Assembly (NCBI GenBank): GCA_030272585.1
Contig: BSYQ01000010.1
Span: forward strand, 4,216,001 to 4,280,000
DNA from: Bryopsis sp. KO-2023
Taxonomy: Eukaryota > Chlorophyta > Ulvophyceae > Bryopsidales > Bryopsidaceae
Direction: 5' to 3'
DNA length: 64,000 nt
A program made the position numbers and the translations under genes. The notes beneath the pieces are model-generated. The model was not told where the DNA came from. It saw only the letters and a program-made list of their open reading frames with translations, and did no database searches. This document shows positions 43,529-60,367 of this stretch, piece after piece (position 1 is the first letter of the stretch; each line of letters starts with the position of its first letter).

Positions 43529-44183
43529 ATGACACCCGAACTCGCTAGGAGTTGCGACTGTTGTCGTGCCATGCTGGACGGTGGGACTGGATTTCAGTGT
43601 GCCGTGTGCATCAGGGATCCAGGCACAGGGCACGGACATCCTTGGACACACCTCCACCAGTCATCGTCTGGACGATCGAAGGAGGAACAAATGAAAATGA
43701 TGCAGCTATGGTTGACTGCGTTGGCGCACGCCGCTGCTTGTGGAGGCAACTCTTGCGGTGTCCGAGTTTGCGTCCGGATGAAACATTTGTTCCATCACAT
43801 TCGCCATTGCCAGGTGCGAAAGCGCGAGCCGTCGTAGTGTTGACCTCTCCGTCTCGATCCTTTTTCGGATCGTCTTTGACTTTCTTTGAAAAAGGGAGGA
43901 GGGAGGGATGATTGATTACAATTTGTGGGAAGTGTTGTTGTTGTTGTTGTGTTGTTGCGTGTTCGTGCTCTCAGACACGCTGCATGTGCGACATTGCTTT
44001 CAGGCTTCGATGGTGGAAGGCGATTGCCGCCACTGCAAGACGTACGCCGTTTTGTTACGAAAACACACGAAACAATGCACGGATGTGGATTGCCCTGTCC
44101 CCCAGTGTCCTGGAGCTTCGGAAAGTGGGGACGAAGGCAGCGTTACCAGCCCGGACAGCGCATCGGTGAGGGATGACGAATAG
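43529..44183 (+). CDS. ZZ/TAZ zinc-finger protein, C-terminal part of p300/HAC type
   Basis: Two exons, to 43813 and 44004-44183, join in phase 0. The second part is a full TAZ domain: three HCCC zinc sites, HAAACGGNSCGVRVC, HIRHC with CRHC, and HTKQCTDVDCPVPQC, with the helix MQLWLTALAHAA and MKHLFHHIRH. TAZ domains bind transcription factors in CBP/p300 and plant HAC acetyltransferases. Ahead of it CDCCRAMLDGGTGFQCAVC followed by GHGHPW resembles a ZZ finger shortened by its second Cys pair. The order ZZ then TAZ is that of plant HAC proteins. No acetyltransferase domain is visible upstream. An acceptor (TGTTTGCAG ending at 43512) sits just before, so the start at 43529 may be internal and an upstream exon (perhaps within 43289-43486) is likely. 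Confidence 0.75.
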
Positions 44184-45360
44184 GCGCTCGGCAGCGCTGT
44201 GTTGAATTTCTTGTTCTTGATGGATCGCCCAGGGAAAAAAATAATGGGTCTACGGTTTTGCAGTGTCCGTCTCGAGAATGGATGCAGATATTGTGTTTTT
44301 GATGTGTTGGGATTGGGTTTTCACTTGCTTTAAAAATCAACTGGGATTGTGATTTTGTGGAGGAGCTTGTTGAGGAAACTGTAAATTGCTGTAGAATAGC
44401 GTGTAGTATTTATGAATGGATTTTGAATGGATTTGGGAATTTCAAAAAAAAGGATCGGGGTGTGTTTTTTATTTTGCGTGCGCTTGGAAGACGTGGCTTC
44501 AAATCGCAAGCTCCAAGCTGAGACTAGACGACGACGAATGAGTGATTTTGAATTGGGTTATGTTTCTGTTTTGATCGATTAATTAAACATGTTTTGAGAG
44601 AGTGAGTCGATGTCCAAGTTAGGTCTGGCACAAAATCACAAAGAAAAGGTCCCTGAGCTGTTGATTTTTTCTCCACTGTGAAGTTAGCCACTGTGCTCAT
44701 GTACAAAATACTTCAACCAAGAAGGGAAACGCAAGCAACCCCGAAATTGGACTCATACACACCAGAAACCGTGCTCTGGTTTGCATACATTAACGGTGAA
44801 TGTATCAGTCTAGCAGTACAAAAGACGTTCTCCTTGACAGATGGCTGTGCGGTTGAAAGCTGGCGAAAAGCCATGGTCAACATATAACCCAACCGAGCAG
44901 AAAGGTTTGCCCTTTTTGTGCACCGCAATCGAGTTGACAAGGCTGCTGCTGTGACCTGGTTTGAACTTGGTCGCTGCTGAGCCCAACCCGATCAACTGCC
45001 GAGTTGCCAAGAGCTCCAGGGAATATGGAAATCAATCAGCAGGTGCAAAGGTTGACACAACGTTGACTTGTTTCTTGACACCATAGTTCCAGTGTGATGT
45101 TCAAAAAAACAATGAAAAGTGGAAGATCCAACGAACTGAATTTGATACAGAGGGCACTGAAAGCACAATTTGGTCCAGATACAAGTCCTACACGCAAGCT
45201 AAGCTTAACTCGTTTGGTTTATTTTTTTACCCTTTTAGGTCAAGAACTACTATGCAACCCTCAGTCACAGTCATAAGCACAAGGTGAGGAAACCCAGCGC
45301 AAGGTTATATTGGCTCGAGCGATCCCGAGAGGACTCGACTTTTCTATCTTTGATATGTAC
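44184..45360. other. Region 3' of the ZZ-TAZ gene, possible further exons on the minus strand
   Basis: No gene is firmly supported. On the minus strand a phase-0 continuation of the gene at 46058-45361 can be read near 45191 (DLYLDQIVLSVPSVSNS) and again around 45020-44825 (KFKPGHSSSLVNSIAVHKK, ending GERLLYC), but the junctions are unproven. Confidence 0.3.
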
Positions 45361-46058
45361 GTATCGACTGTGTGAGTGGCATGATTTCAGACTCCCCCTG
45401 ATCTGGAACATGTCCAAGCTCTTCAAATGTTGAGCAGTGGGAAATTCGTTCCTTATCATGCGACCTTGAAGCTTGTCAACCAAGAAGGAGCCAGGGGACC
45501 CAGGCAGCCGCCACAAGTCACCAGAAAGCATCCGGTACTTGATTCTTCGTCCACACACTCGCGTTTGCGTATCCCTTTCAAGAAATGAAAGCACGGTTCC
45601 CTGCAGGGTAGTTTTTTTACCAGCGAATCCCTACTGACGCATGTGCACGTCCAAAAACGTCTCTCCAGCTCTTTTGTTCGGATCTCGTGTAAAGTGGGCA
45701 GCGGTGTCTGAGTTTCCCCAAATTCGAATAGGCTAAAGAGACTCAGAAAATAGAAGCTTGCAAGGAAAACTTGGCGTCCATATCGTGAGGATAAGTTGTG
45801 CTTTTGGTCCTTTTTTCAGGGATACATCCGCAACGAGTCTGGGGGCTTCTTCACCTCTTGAAAACGGAAACACAAAGCTGAGCGGCTTGGGGATAATGTA
45901 GTGCAAGCTTGAAGCTGTAATATGTGTCTTGATTCCGCAAACTTCTTGTTCACTTTCCAAGTTCACCAAAAGAACCGCTCCCTCGATCACTTGATTCTGA
46001 ACCTCAGGAATCTTGACCCATCGATACTTTTCGTTGCCTACTGTGAATATCCAAAGTC
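45361..46058 (-). CDS. Unrecognised gene, two internal exons
   Basis: Exons 46058-45826 and 45600-45361 join in phase 0 (donor GCGGAT then GTATCC; acceptor CTACCCTGCAG). The first reads VGNEKYRWVKIPEVQNQVIE, then IKTHITASSLHYIIPKPLSF, and the second WRLPGSPGSFLVDKLQGR and FPTAQHLKSLDMFQIRG. Both show balanced protein-like composition with no internal stops. A possible 5' exon with an open frame (MLCSPPLYSQQLHDTLEIRV) ends near 46340, but I found no phase-correct junction. Gene limits are therefore unknown and these are probably internal exons. I do not recognise the family. It appears to be divergent from the Su(z)12 gene. Confidence 0.45.
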
Positions 46059-46480
46059 CTGGGCCCCAAAAGATTGTTTCAAAAAAAAAAAATGTTCGAG
46101 GTGAACGAAACAAGCACATCATGTTTGTTTGATCCCACCTCACATCTTTTCCTTCGACGATGGACTTGGGCAGATCAGAATCTGGTCCAAAGATTCAATA
46201 CAGTTTACACACACTCACAATAACAAGCTCTCAAGAACAATCAATCAGTCAATCAACGATTACATGTTGCCAGAGGAGCCACCCCACCACAATATCGAAG
46301 ATAATCACATCTAAGCCATGAAATTGGAGCTAATCAGACGTGGATATCTTTGATTTTTTTGTCCATGTCGACAAGTGCGGTTTCTGTGCAACGCTGAACA
46401 CTGTCCGCACCTCCCGCAGCTTAACACGTATTTCTAGTGTGTCGTGGAGCTGTTGCGAATAGAGAGGCGGCGAGCACAGC

Positions 46481-49400
46481 ATGGAGGACAGCGCGTATTG
46501 GGAGTTGAGGGATGAGGGGTCTTTCTGGGTGTACGTCAAGCCTGCCGCGTATTACAATCACCTGGAGTGGAGGTTCAAGCGTAACGTGAGCGACGTTGGA
46601 TTTTCGTTTGCTTCCTTACGTACAAGAGGTTTCAAAATGACAACCGTTTTCTTTTGCTCTTCGGGGTTTCCTAGTTACTGTCTCGAAAGTGCGGACCTTC
46701 GATTCTGCGAACACAGGAGCTATTGGGTCAAGAATTTGGGATGAGTTTTCTTGTTGTGTGTGTGTGTGTGTGTGCGCCTTGCGATGTGCAGCCGATGTTT
46801 TTGAAGCGCTGTCTCGAGTACACTCGCAAGGCGGAGCCCAAGAAAGCGAGCACCGGGTGGGGAGCCTGTCTGTTTCAATCGGATTTCTTCGCGCCCTTTC
46901 TCCCAGCAATGTGCTGCCCCTTGTAATTTGGTTTGTGACTCGTGGGGCAGCCCCATCTTGCGCCAAATTGTGGACGTCGTGATGCGGTGTGCTAAAGTCG
47001 TCGAAATTTTCTTCTTTTGTTTTGCATAAGGGCTACTGGAACGTCGGTCCAAGTCGAATTTTCGGAATTCACGCTCCCCAGGAAGTGGAATTCTTCAGGG
47101 CTGGAAAAGTTGTCGGTCTTTGTGGCAGTGTGTGAAGGTTTGTCCAAGAAGGTGGGTGGCAAAAACTGCTTTCTGAAGACAATAGTTTATGATGTTGAAT
47201 AGAATCTTCATTTTTTTTTCTGTTAGTAGTTCCAACACCAGAAAATCTGCATTAATTGGCAAGGACCCACCTGGTTGAAGAAACCACTATTCCGAAATAA
47301 AGGAAAGCAGTGTCTATAAAAAAAATAGAAGTCAGCATCCCAAATAAGTTTTGGGAGACCAGGTGGGTTTTTTCATTGTGAAGAAAAGTGCTGCAAATAT
47401 TTCCTGAAGCAGTGTACTAGTCATCACTACGAGCAGGTCTACGTCTGAAAAAGGGGGGGAGGGTGAAAACCAAACATAATTTGCTGTGTTGAATCCTACT
47501 TTCAGGAGTTTCGACCTTTGATGGTTAAATTGGTACAACTGCCTTCTCCGAAGAAATTTGCTTCTACCCAAACGGAGCGAATCCCACCAGTCGTTTTTTC
47601 AAATGTAAAACATCCTTTGGACAGGCTGGTGGTGGTGTTTATGATCAGAGGTGAGACTGTCGGCAAAATGGGGCCTTTCTTTCTTTTGAAACCTTGGCTT
47701 GCAGCTTAAGGATTTATCAACAAGAAACGGATTGGATAATATTCAGTGTATAATATACGCTGGTATTTTTTTCTGGCATTCATTAAGGTAGACTTTTACT
47801 TTGTGAAAAGTTTTTCTTTTCTTTTTTAACCCTTTTTTTTTTTTTTTAGTTTGCTCGTCTGATAAGTTTTTCGATACGAGTTCCATGAGATACACCATTT
47901 GCTTCAATTTTCAGAAAGATCAGCAAAAGTGTTTTATGTAAAAAAGCAAAGGAAAAAACTTGGGTGAGACAGGAGCTACATGCAAAAATGGGGTTTTCTA
48001 TTTCGTTTCTGATTGCCTTTGTGTGAATGTGTGTTTGTGTTCAGCATCCCACCCCGACATTTCCGGACTCCGGAGTGATGAAAACGAAACCATCTCATCT
48101 GGTATTTTGCATTGAAATCATGTTATTTTCTTGTGGCCTGTATTCAAAATGAATAATTGAGTATCTCTAAAAATAGATGCAGAAAACTGTGAAATTGGCA
48201 TCTTGCAACACTGTCATGGCATAATTGAGCGGACTTCTGTGGAAAGAATTTAAATGAATGTTCAGTGCTGTTTAAATGAAAAAAAAAATCAGTGAGAAAG
48301 GAAATTCACTTCCCCATATTGGCCCGGAAATCTGCAATCTTTGCTTTGAACAGTTTTTCCTGTAATATCTGTTTCATGTCTCAAGGGAAATATTTTTGGA
48401 AGGAAACTGGATATCCACCCATGAAAAGTTATTGGTGGCATGGAAGTGTGCTGACCCTTTTTTTTGATTTTGACCTTTGATCAGCTTTGACTCGGAGGAC
48501 GTGTTTTGGGTTGATCCCGGTGGGTAGCAAAGTGTGGTGGGCTCCAGCTCCAATGAATCTCAAAGCGACAAGGGCATCTCAGGTAATTACTGCACAAGGT
48601 GAACAGCAGGTCTGCCATCCTCAAAGATTACCTTGATGTGTTCGCACGTGTTTTATGTGGGCGATTTCTTGTGAGAATTCATTCTTAGTGTCCCAGTGTT
48701 TGGTATCGCATTTTGGTGTTTTTTTTGTTTAAAGGGGAAAAAAACAAGCGACTGAAAACTCTGTGTGCATGCATTATGGGGCGTGTTTGATCGATGGATG
48801 CATGCACGATTGCAGTTCTGTACAGTCGTTCTTGTGTTCCACATTTGGTAGCCCCGTTTTTATTTAATTTGAAAACCGAAAAGAACAAGGGAAGTGTCCA
48901 TTCATATGCATTTATTGTGTTTTCTCAATGTGCAATGCAGCTGCAATTACATGCAGGGAAGGTAACCATCGCGGAGCTGTCGATGTGGGACGGCAGCGCA
49001 AACAGGCGGTGTGAAATGTTGTTGATGGGGTCGATCGACGAGGAAAAAGAAGGAGTTCCGAAGCTGATGGTCAATGTAAAAACGCAGCAGGGAAATGAAC
49101 AACCCAGCACCTCGGGGGGTCGAGCCACAGAGGCAGGGTATTTTAGTGCAGGGGAGGGGGACACCAACAATAAGGCAAGTTACCCATAAACACATGTGAT
49201 TTTTGGTGAAATATCAACATCAAATTATCAAATTAGAAAACGTTTTTGTCAAAATTGTGAATGAAATAATAGAATTGAATGATTTTTCGATCGCACATTT
49301 TGTGATTTTTTTTTAAAGGGTTTTATTATTGCGCTGTGTGATTTTAGGCAGGGCCGAGAGGTGCTCCGGAAGCCAGAGTCACGTTTCGCTATGTTTACGG

Positions 49401-52400
49401 AGGGCAGCAGAAGAAATCAGTTCAAGAAATCACGCAGAATTTTGGTTGTCCGCTCTGTCAAATGGAGTGCGCTAATTTTGTGGGGCTAAAACACCACTTA
49501 ACCTCCAGCCATGATTTGCTAACCTTTCAAGAAGAAAGGGACACCGCTCCGACACTGTGGGTTCAATGTCGACGGGGGATCTATGATCAGAATGGGGACG
49601 TTTGTTGTAGTGAAACTCAGACCCTGGCGTCGTCCTCGCAAGAAAAGGTAAGTGTTATATATAGTCTTATATAGAAACAGGGGCTGTTCTTTCTGGAGGA
49701 GCAAAAAATAAAAATAATAAAAATAAAGCTTAATGTTTTTTTTGGGGGGTAAGTGGGTTCACTCTGGAAAAATAAAAACAAGAAACTAAGAGGGAAGAAA
49801 TTCAAAGAAGAAAGAAGGAAAACTCGTAAGAGTTTGTGGTGCAGGGTCTTGCTTGTATGTCAGACTGTTGTTGTCATAAGATTGAAGTGATGCTATTCTA
49901 TGTATTGAAATATTGTGTTGAAACCGTTGCGTTTCAGTTTACTTTTTCAGACCACCTGGGGTATTTTCGCTTTTCTCGCTGGGATGCAGAATCTTGTTGT
50001 GATCGTGCAGGTTTTTTTCCTCAACAGAAGAGGGAAACGAAACGGCCGATTGTTGGGAGATGTCCCGGAAGTTGTTAACACAGTGCAGACCACCGCCACT
50101 GGACGGCCTAGGCGAGAACATGTAAGGGTGTTGGAGCAAGGGAGTGGGACAATAAGTCACCTGCTATGCAAGAGGAAATAGCATTTTAATGCGGCAGCAT
50201 TCGCTTTCCGTTCAATCTTTTCGACCGCAAGGAATGTATTTTCAGATTGGTGCAGGGAACTTGGAGGTCTTCCGTTGATTTTCCCCGCGTTTTCTGGATT
50301 TTGGTACAGGTCTATTTTGTTCTAAAAATAGAAACTTGAATGGATGCAGGTGGGCCCATCAGCTGGTGCTAGGAAGACATCCATTCGAAGGCGGAGCACA
50401 GCTCAGGCAGGCAAATTTCCTATGAAGAAATCTAAGTGATGTATTTTTCTTTTTTTTTTGGGGGGGGGGGAGGGTGGGGAAAAATGTTTCCTTGGGGGGA
50501 AAAAAAATGGAAAAGAGAATTTCTGGAATTCTCTATGGAATTTCTAGCAAAGTTTTATTATCGATTATGGTGTTTGCGTTCAATCACTCCTGTTTTTGTT
50601 TTGCATCGATCGAGTTTTGACAGTGTGTTTGTTGGGGTTAGAGAACGGATATAGCAAAAGGGTTTTTATTTTAAAGAGGCACAAAATGTGCAATATATGT
50701 GCTTTTCCTTTCATGATTGTTTGGATAGTTTCTATTTTTATTTTTAGGTTTGTTATTCTCCTTTCGCTTTATGCACTCAGTTTTGTGTAAGGTTGTCTGT
50801 GGGGTCCCATAAGAAAAGGGATGAAAAAAAGAGTGAGAGTGGGAGAAATAGTGTGAGAAACAAACAAAATCGATGTTAGTGTATCAGGAGTAGCAGGAAA
50901 GGGTGGGGAAGGGGTCATTTTTTGGGGGGATGGTTTGGTTTTTTTGGTGGGGCATTTGTACCAGCATTCATTATTCTCAATATTCTGTGTAATTATTCGT
51001 TACAGGGAAAACCTAGTCTCCACATATCAAAACAGTTAGAAATATTCTATATGAGTAATGCAATGGGGTGCATGTCCTGATGGAGGGGTCATTTTCCAAA
51101 CAAGAAAAGCTGGGAAGCGATTGTGACATTGGACGATAAATCTGGATAATGAGTAATGTATTGCTGGAAGTTGTTGATCGGGTTTTGGCTTTGCTGCGGA
51201 TGTTAGGGTAAGGGAGGTGCTGGGAAGGGCACCGGTCAAACCAAAAAACGCCAAGGCTCTTATCAACGGGCCAAGCGCACAGTACAGCAACCCCACGATA
51301 CTAGCCGGTGCTTCTACCATTCCACCACCGCCATGCGAATGACTGCTGGCGAAGCAGCAGGAAATTCAGACACCGATGACGATGATAACGACAAAAAATG
51401 GGAGGTAGGTGGGGTAGTGCTCGTGGAATGGATATTTTCTTTTCTTTGTTCCTTCTGTCAACATGTCTTGCAGTGTTTTAGCTCTTCGTTTGTTTTGTTA
51501 TGTTCGATTTTTTATTTTTTATTTTTTATTTTTTTGGGGGGGGGGTAAAATAGACTGTTGGTGGATGGGGAAAGAGAGAGAGAGCACTGATTTCCCGCCT
51601 ATCTCCTGATTATCATCGAATCGTCACTGCCACGTATTGACTGAAATTGAGAATAACTACTTTCCACACGTTGAAGAAAGTTTAAAGTGCAAATCATGTA
51701 TATTGATCCTACTGGATCGACAGCAGTTATCCAATGCTTGTACAAACCTAAAGTTTCTCCCCCCTTCTTTTTCCTTACTGAACCAACGGAATGCGGACAT
51801 GAAGATGTTAATTTGCCTGATGTTGGGTGATGCAATGCGAATGCGAGCACTTATCTCGACCCCCCCAAAAAAGAAAGCAGATCAAAGCATCAGGAAAAAT
51901 TGAGTCGAGCAATTCACTCGTTGCAGTTTGGTCACTGTCTCGATAGCCTTATGTTTTAAAATATTCAGAAGTTGCTTTTTGATCATTTTTTTTACATTTT
52001 GTTTTTTGTTTTGATTGTTTTATTCGCTTTGGGGCTGGGGCTACTAGTGTTTTTTGTTTCTATATGAAAGACAAGAATTAAAACATAGAATTTCACCTGG
52101 CTTCCAACGTATACCTATTGTATAGATATACGTGCATGCCATTAGAATCATGACTAATCAAAATGAAATTTCTCCAGCTGTGCTGCACCCACTGTGATAC
52201 ATAGCTCTTTTGCTTCCTTCCCCTGCAGCTCCAAACTCTTCGTGATATGACTAGTCGACTGAATGCCACCGAAGCGGAACGGAAGTTCATGTATAAGTGG
52301 AGTCGATGGATGAGGTTCAGGTCCCTGGGCTACGCAGATTACAAAATGCCGGAGGCTTGCTATCGATTCACATTGGAGAACAGAGATTTCTTGAAAACAG

Positions 52401-53028
52401 AGGAAAATCGAATGTGTTTTGCCTTCCATTTGTCCACGCTGTTTAATTTCCGGCTGGTGACTCCGGAATTGATCAGTAATTGTTTGAAGGCACTGGAGGT
52501 GGATTCGTTCTTCGAAAAATTGAAAAAGGTAGTGTGAAAGACTCTGCTTTCGTCTGTTACCCCCCAAATTGTCACTTTTCGTTTTTTACTTCAAGTTTAT
52601 TTCCTTTCGACCCCTTCCCCCCTTAAAAAAAGATAATAGATTTTCTTGGAGTTGTGATTTACTTCCTCTAATTGGTTTATTTTTTTTGGTGCCCACAATC
52701 GTCACTGTTCAAACATTTGATTCGAATATTAATTATAATATGAAGATTATTTGAAATATTTGTAGATTAGTCATCATGCCACTGCCTAAAACTGAGGGGT
52801 GGAAGAATATAGAAACCATTGAGGGGGTGTGTGGATTTCTCTTTCTGGTGGCAGGATTTTTCCGAAAGCGACAGATCAATTTATCTGGGAGGGACCAGTG
52901 GAATCAAAACTAGAAAATCATCTGAGAGGGTGAATGCAGCCAAAATCGCCACAGAAGATCAAATGGAAACGGAGGAGCTTCAAATCGTGGGTCAACCAGT
53001 GGATGTAGAAATGTTGTACAATGACTAA
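46481..53028 (+). CDS. EMF2: Su(z)12/EMF2-type Polycomb repressive complex 2 subunit
   Basis: A core subunit of PRC2, which trimethylates histone H3 Lys27. Exons: 46481-46585, 46792-46856, 47031-47151, 47506-47650, 48485-48582, 48941-49174, 49348-49647, 49951-50121, 50350-about 50435, 51207-51404, 52229-52528, 52855-53028. The N-terminus YVKPAAYYNHLEWRFKRN plus MFLKRCLEY matches the VEF motif of EMF2/VRN2. Exon 7 holds the C2H2 finger CPLCQMEC with LKHHLTSSHD. Exon 10 has the plant-type SRCFYHSTTAMRMT and an acidic DTDDDDNDKKWE, leading into the VEFS box in exon 11 (KFMYKWSRWMR, MPEACYRF, FAFHLSTLFNFRLVTPELIS). The intron after 49174 must use a GC donor. The link from exon 9 to exon 10 is not solved: phases disagree, so a small exon is probably missed. 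Confidence 0.93.
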
Positions 53029-53691
53029 CTAATTTTAGCACTCCCAAGCTACGCATGGAGAACAGGAAGAATCCACTCTTTTTTTTTTATTTTGAAATGT
53101 CTTTTTTTTTTTTTTAATGATACTCGTCGGTTGGATGTATTTTTGAATGGAGGAAAGAGGGGTTTGTAGAAGTAATGAAAAATCAAAGAAGGTGAGAAAA
53201 TAGCGGAATTTTGAACAGATTTTTTTAAGAAATCCTATGTGATTTTGATGGACACAAGATTTATGAGATATGGATTAAGGAGGCTTGGAAGGGGGAAGAG
53301 GGAGACAGAAAAAAGAAAAAAAAAATTAGCTTTATAGAGGTTATTGGGTGGACTGAAACGAACATTGTGTTATTAACCATAAAGGAGATTGCATCACCAA
53401 CTGCATGACTGACGCCAAATTGGGGTTGACTAACAACACCGGAATGGTTACCAAAATTTAAAGGGAAAAAAATCCTTGTTGGGTGGAGAGGATGGGGAAG
53501 CTCTGCAACTTTGCGCAGGTCGATTCCATTCTGTGTGCAAGTTGTTTCTGGAGCCAAAAACCCAGGAAGTATCGATCATTGTCTGCACAGAATCCAATAG
53601 AATCGGATAAATCCTGACAAATGCAGATCAACAGGAAATCATCGATGTACTCTTGGGAAAACAGAGGTGGGATCGCCAGAAGGAGATTGGG
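53029..53691. other. Su(z)12 3' flank
   Basis: T-runs and A-rich stretches follow the stop. No gene, RNA or element is supported apart from the palindrome that follows. Confidence 0.4.
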
Positions 53692-53779
53692 GCTTGCTCA
53701 CATGACCCTTTCGCTGCGTTCATGTCATGAATCTAACCCCTCATGACATGATCGCAGCGAAAGGGTCATGCGAGCAAGG
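53692..53779. repeat. Near-perfect 87-base palindrome (inverted repeat)
   Basis: The left arm begins CTTGCTCA then CATGACCCTTTCGCTGCG at 53701-53718 and continues TTCATGTCATGA to 53730. After a 10-base loop (ATCTAACCCC, 53731-53740) the right arm TCATGACATG AT (53741-53752) and CGCAGCGAAAGGGTCATG (53753-53770) mirrors it, followed by CGAGCAAG. Across about 37 paired positions there are only two mismatches (53719 with its partner, and 53700 with 53771). A transcript would form a single long hairpin. It lies 390 bases upstream of the first protease gene. No repeat family was recognised. Confidence 0.9.
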
Positions 53780-54165
53780 TGTGGTGGTGGGAATCTGTTT
53801 TCGAGACGAGGTGACTGGTGATACACAAAATAATTCGGGGAAATTGATCAGGTTTTCTTACACAAATCATGACTTTGTGTTCGTTTCTGCCCCACAGTGC
53901 TAGAAAACTAAGAAAAAACAAACGAATGAACGAACAAACAAAGAAACGAGCAGCAAGCAGCAAGATAATGGTAAAACTTCCAGGCCGCCACTACTGATCA
54001 AGAACCCAGAAAGCGACATTTCAGGCTGCATCACACCCGATGAAAAGACAAGTCTGTCAATCGAATGGACGGCCTGTGTCAGGGCACTCAAGTACCGTAT
54101 CCGAATCCACAACGAAACAGCACGCACCATAGTGCCAGAGAACCTGTTCCAGCAAAGGCTCCATA
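53780..54165. other. Upstream region of protease gene 1
   Basis: A 386-base stretch between the palindrome and the first possible protease start codon. It should contain the promoter. The segment 54070-54250 resembles the region upstream of protease gene 2 (57330-57490), so the duplication includes promoter-proximal sequence. Confidence 0.4.
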
Positions 54166-56805
<2,640 letters not shown>

Positions 56806-57428
56806 TGGCTCCTCCGTATGGGAACTACAGGTTTCAAGACCTCAGTGGTTGATCCCAGAGATGTCCGTGATTGTAGCTTTTTTGTATGCTTTTCTGGGTT
56901 TTTTGTGTCTGGGGTGTTTTGGCTGGGACTGGGCGTCGACGATGCGAATGCTTGGGAACTTTGTGAAGGGGTTTAGACGAAAGATTGGTACACTTATCAA
57001 CTGGGTTTTTTTTTGAGTTTTCTGATCGATTTTGGACAGTGGTTGTGGACGATGTAACGCTTCAGATACCAACACACTCTTTGCTGAGGTGCAAACAAAC
57101 ACACGAACACATGCGAAGATGCCACCTGAGACAACACCACACCACATGATCGGGGAAAAGAAATCAATAAAAGAACCGTCGCAATGAACTTGAAAAACAC
57201 TGAAGCCGGTGGTGTAGCCTTCAAAGTTGGTATGGCCTTCAATCTGGTCTGGCAGCCAAGAAAACACTCCCCCACGCTCGATGGAACCACAAGTGTATCC
57301 GCAATGGGCCGGCACGTCGAACGAGAGGACTCCGCTGCAGCTCTGATGCGTTGGACGCAACAAAAAAGCACTCAGCACCACAAAAACGTTGCAGCAAAAG
57401 CTCTACAATTCGGAATACTTCGTTCAGT
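56806..57428. other. Spacer between the tandem proteases
   Basis: About 620 bases containing the 3' end of copy 1 and the promoter of copy 2. Its last 100 bases resemble the sequence upstream of copy 1. No other gene is seen. Confidence 0.45.
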
Positions 57429-59887
<2,459 letters not shown>

Positions 59888-60367
59888 CGGCTCGTAGCTC
59901 CTTGGTAGACTCGTGAAAAAGAAAGGGCACTGTCTGCTCCATGATTGATTGACTCATTGTGCGCTCCATGAACGCATGCCCATGATTGTCCGATTCTTTT
60001 TGTTTTTGTTTGGTGTGTATTTTGTAATGTTTGTATTATGTAAAGGGCGGTGCGTGGATGACGCGATTGATTAGATGTCTGTTGTTCAAGTTGTTTGATT
60101 AATGATTTCTACGCTTACGAACTTGCTTTTATGGTCGATTTTGGATATTTGTGCTGGACCCATGTAAAACGAACGATTAATTCTTTTGTAGAAATATCCC
60201 CACTGTGTCTTCTTTTGTGGAGGCTGGAGATTGAAAAATCTGCTTCAACGCCCACTTAACCCAGCACCCTACCAACAAATCAATCCATTGTTTCATGCAC
60301 TTGTTTCATCCAGACGCCCTGGATAAATCAGCACGAACAAACAAACAAACAAGTTCACCCGCCGACC
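59888..60367. other. Spacer before the GT61 gene
   Basis: A 480-base spacer between protease 2 and the next gene on the same strand. It ends with short (CAAA)n repeats near 60335-60350. No gene is seen. Confidence 0.45.

Noticed and set aside
52154-52567. Minus-strand frame of 137 codons
   Set aside because: Antisense of the VEFS-box exon of Su(z)12.
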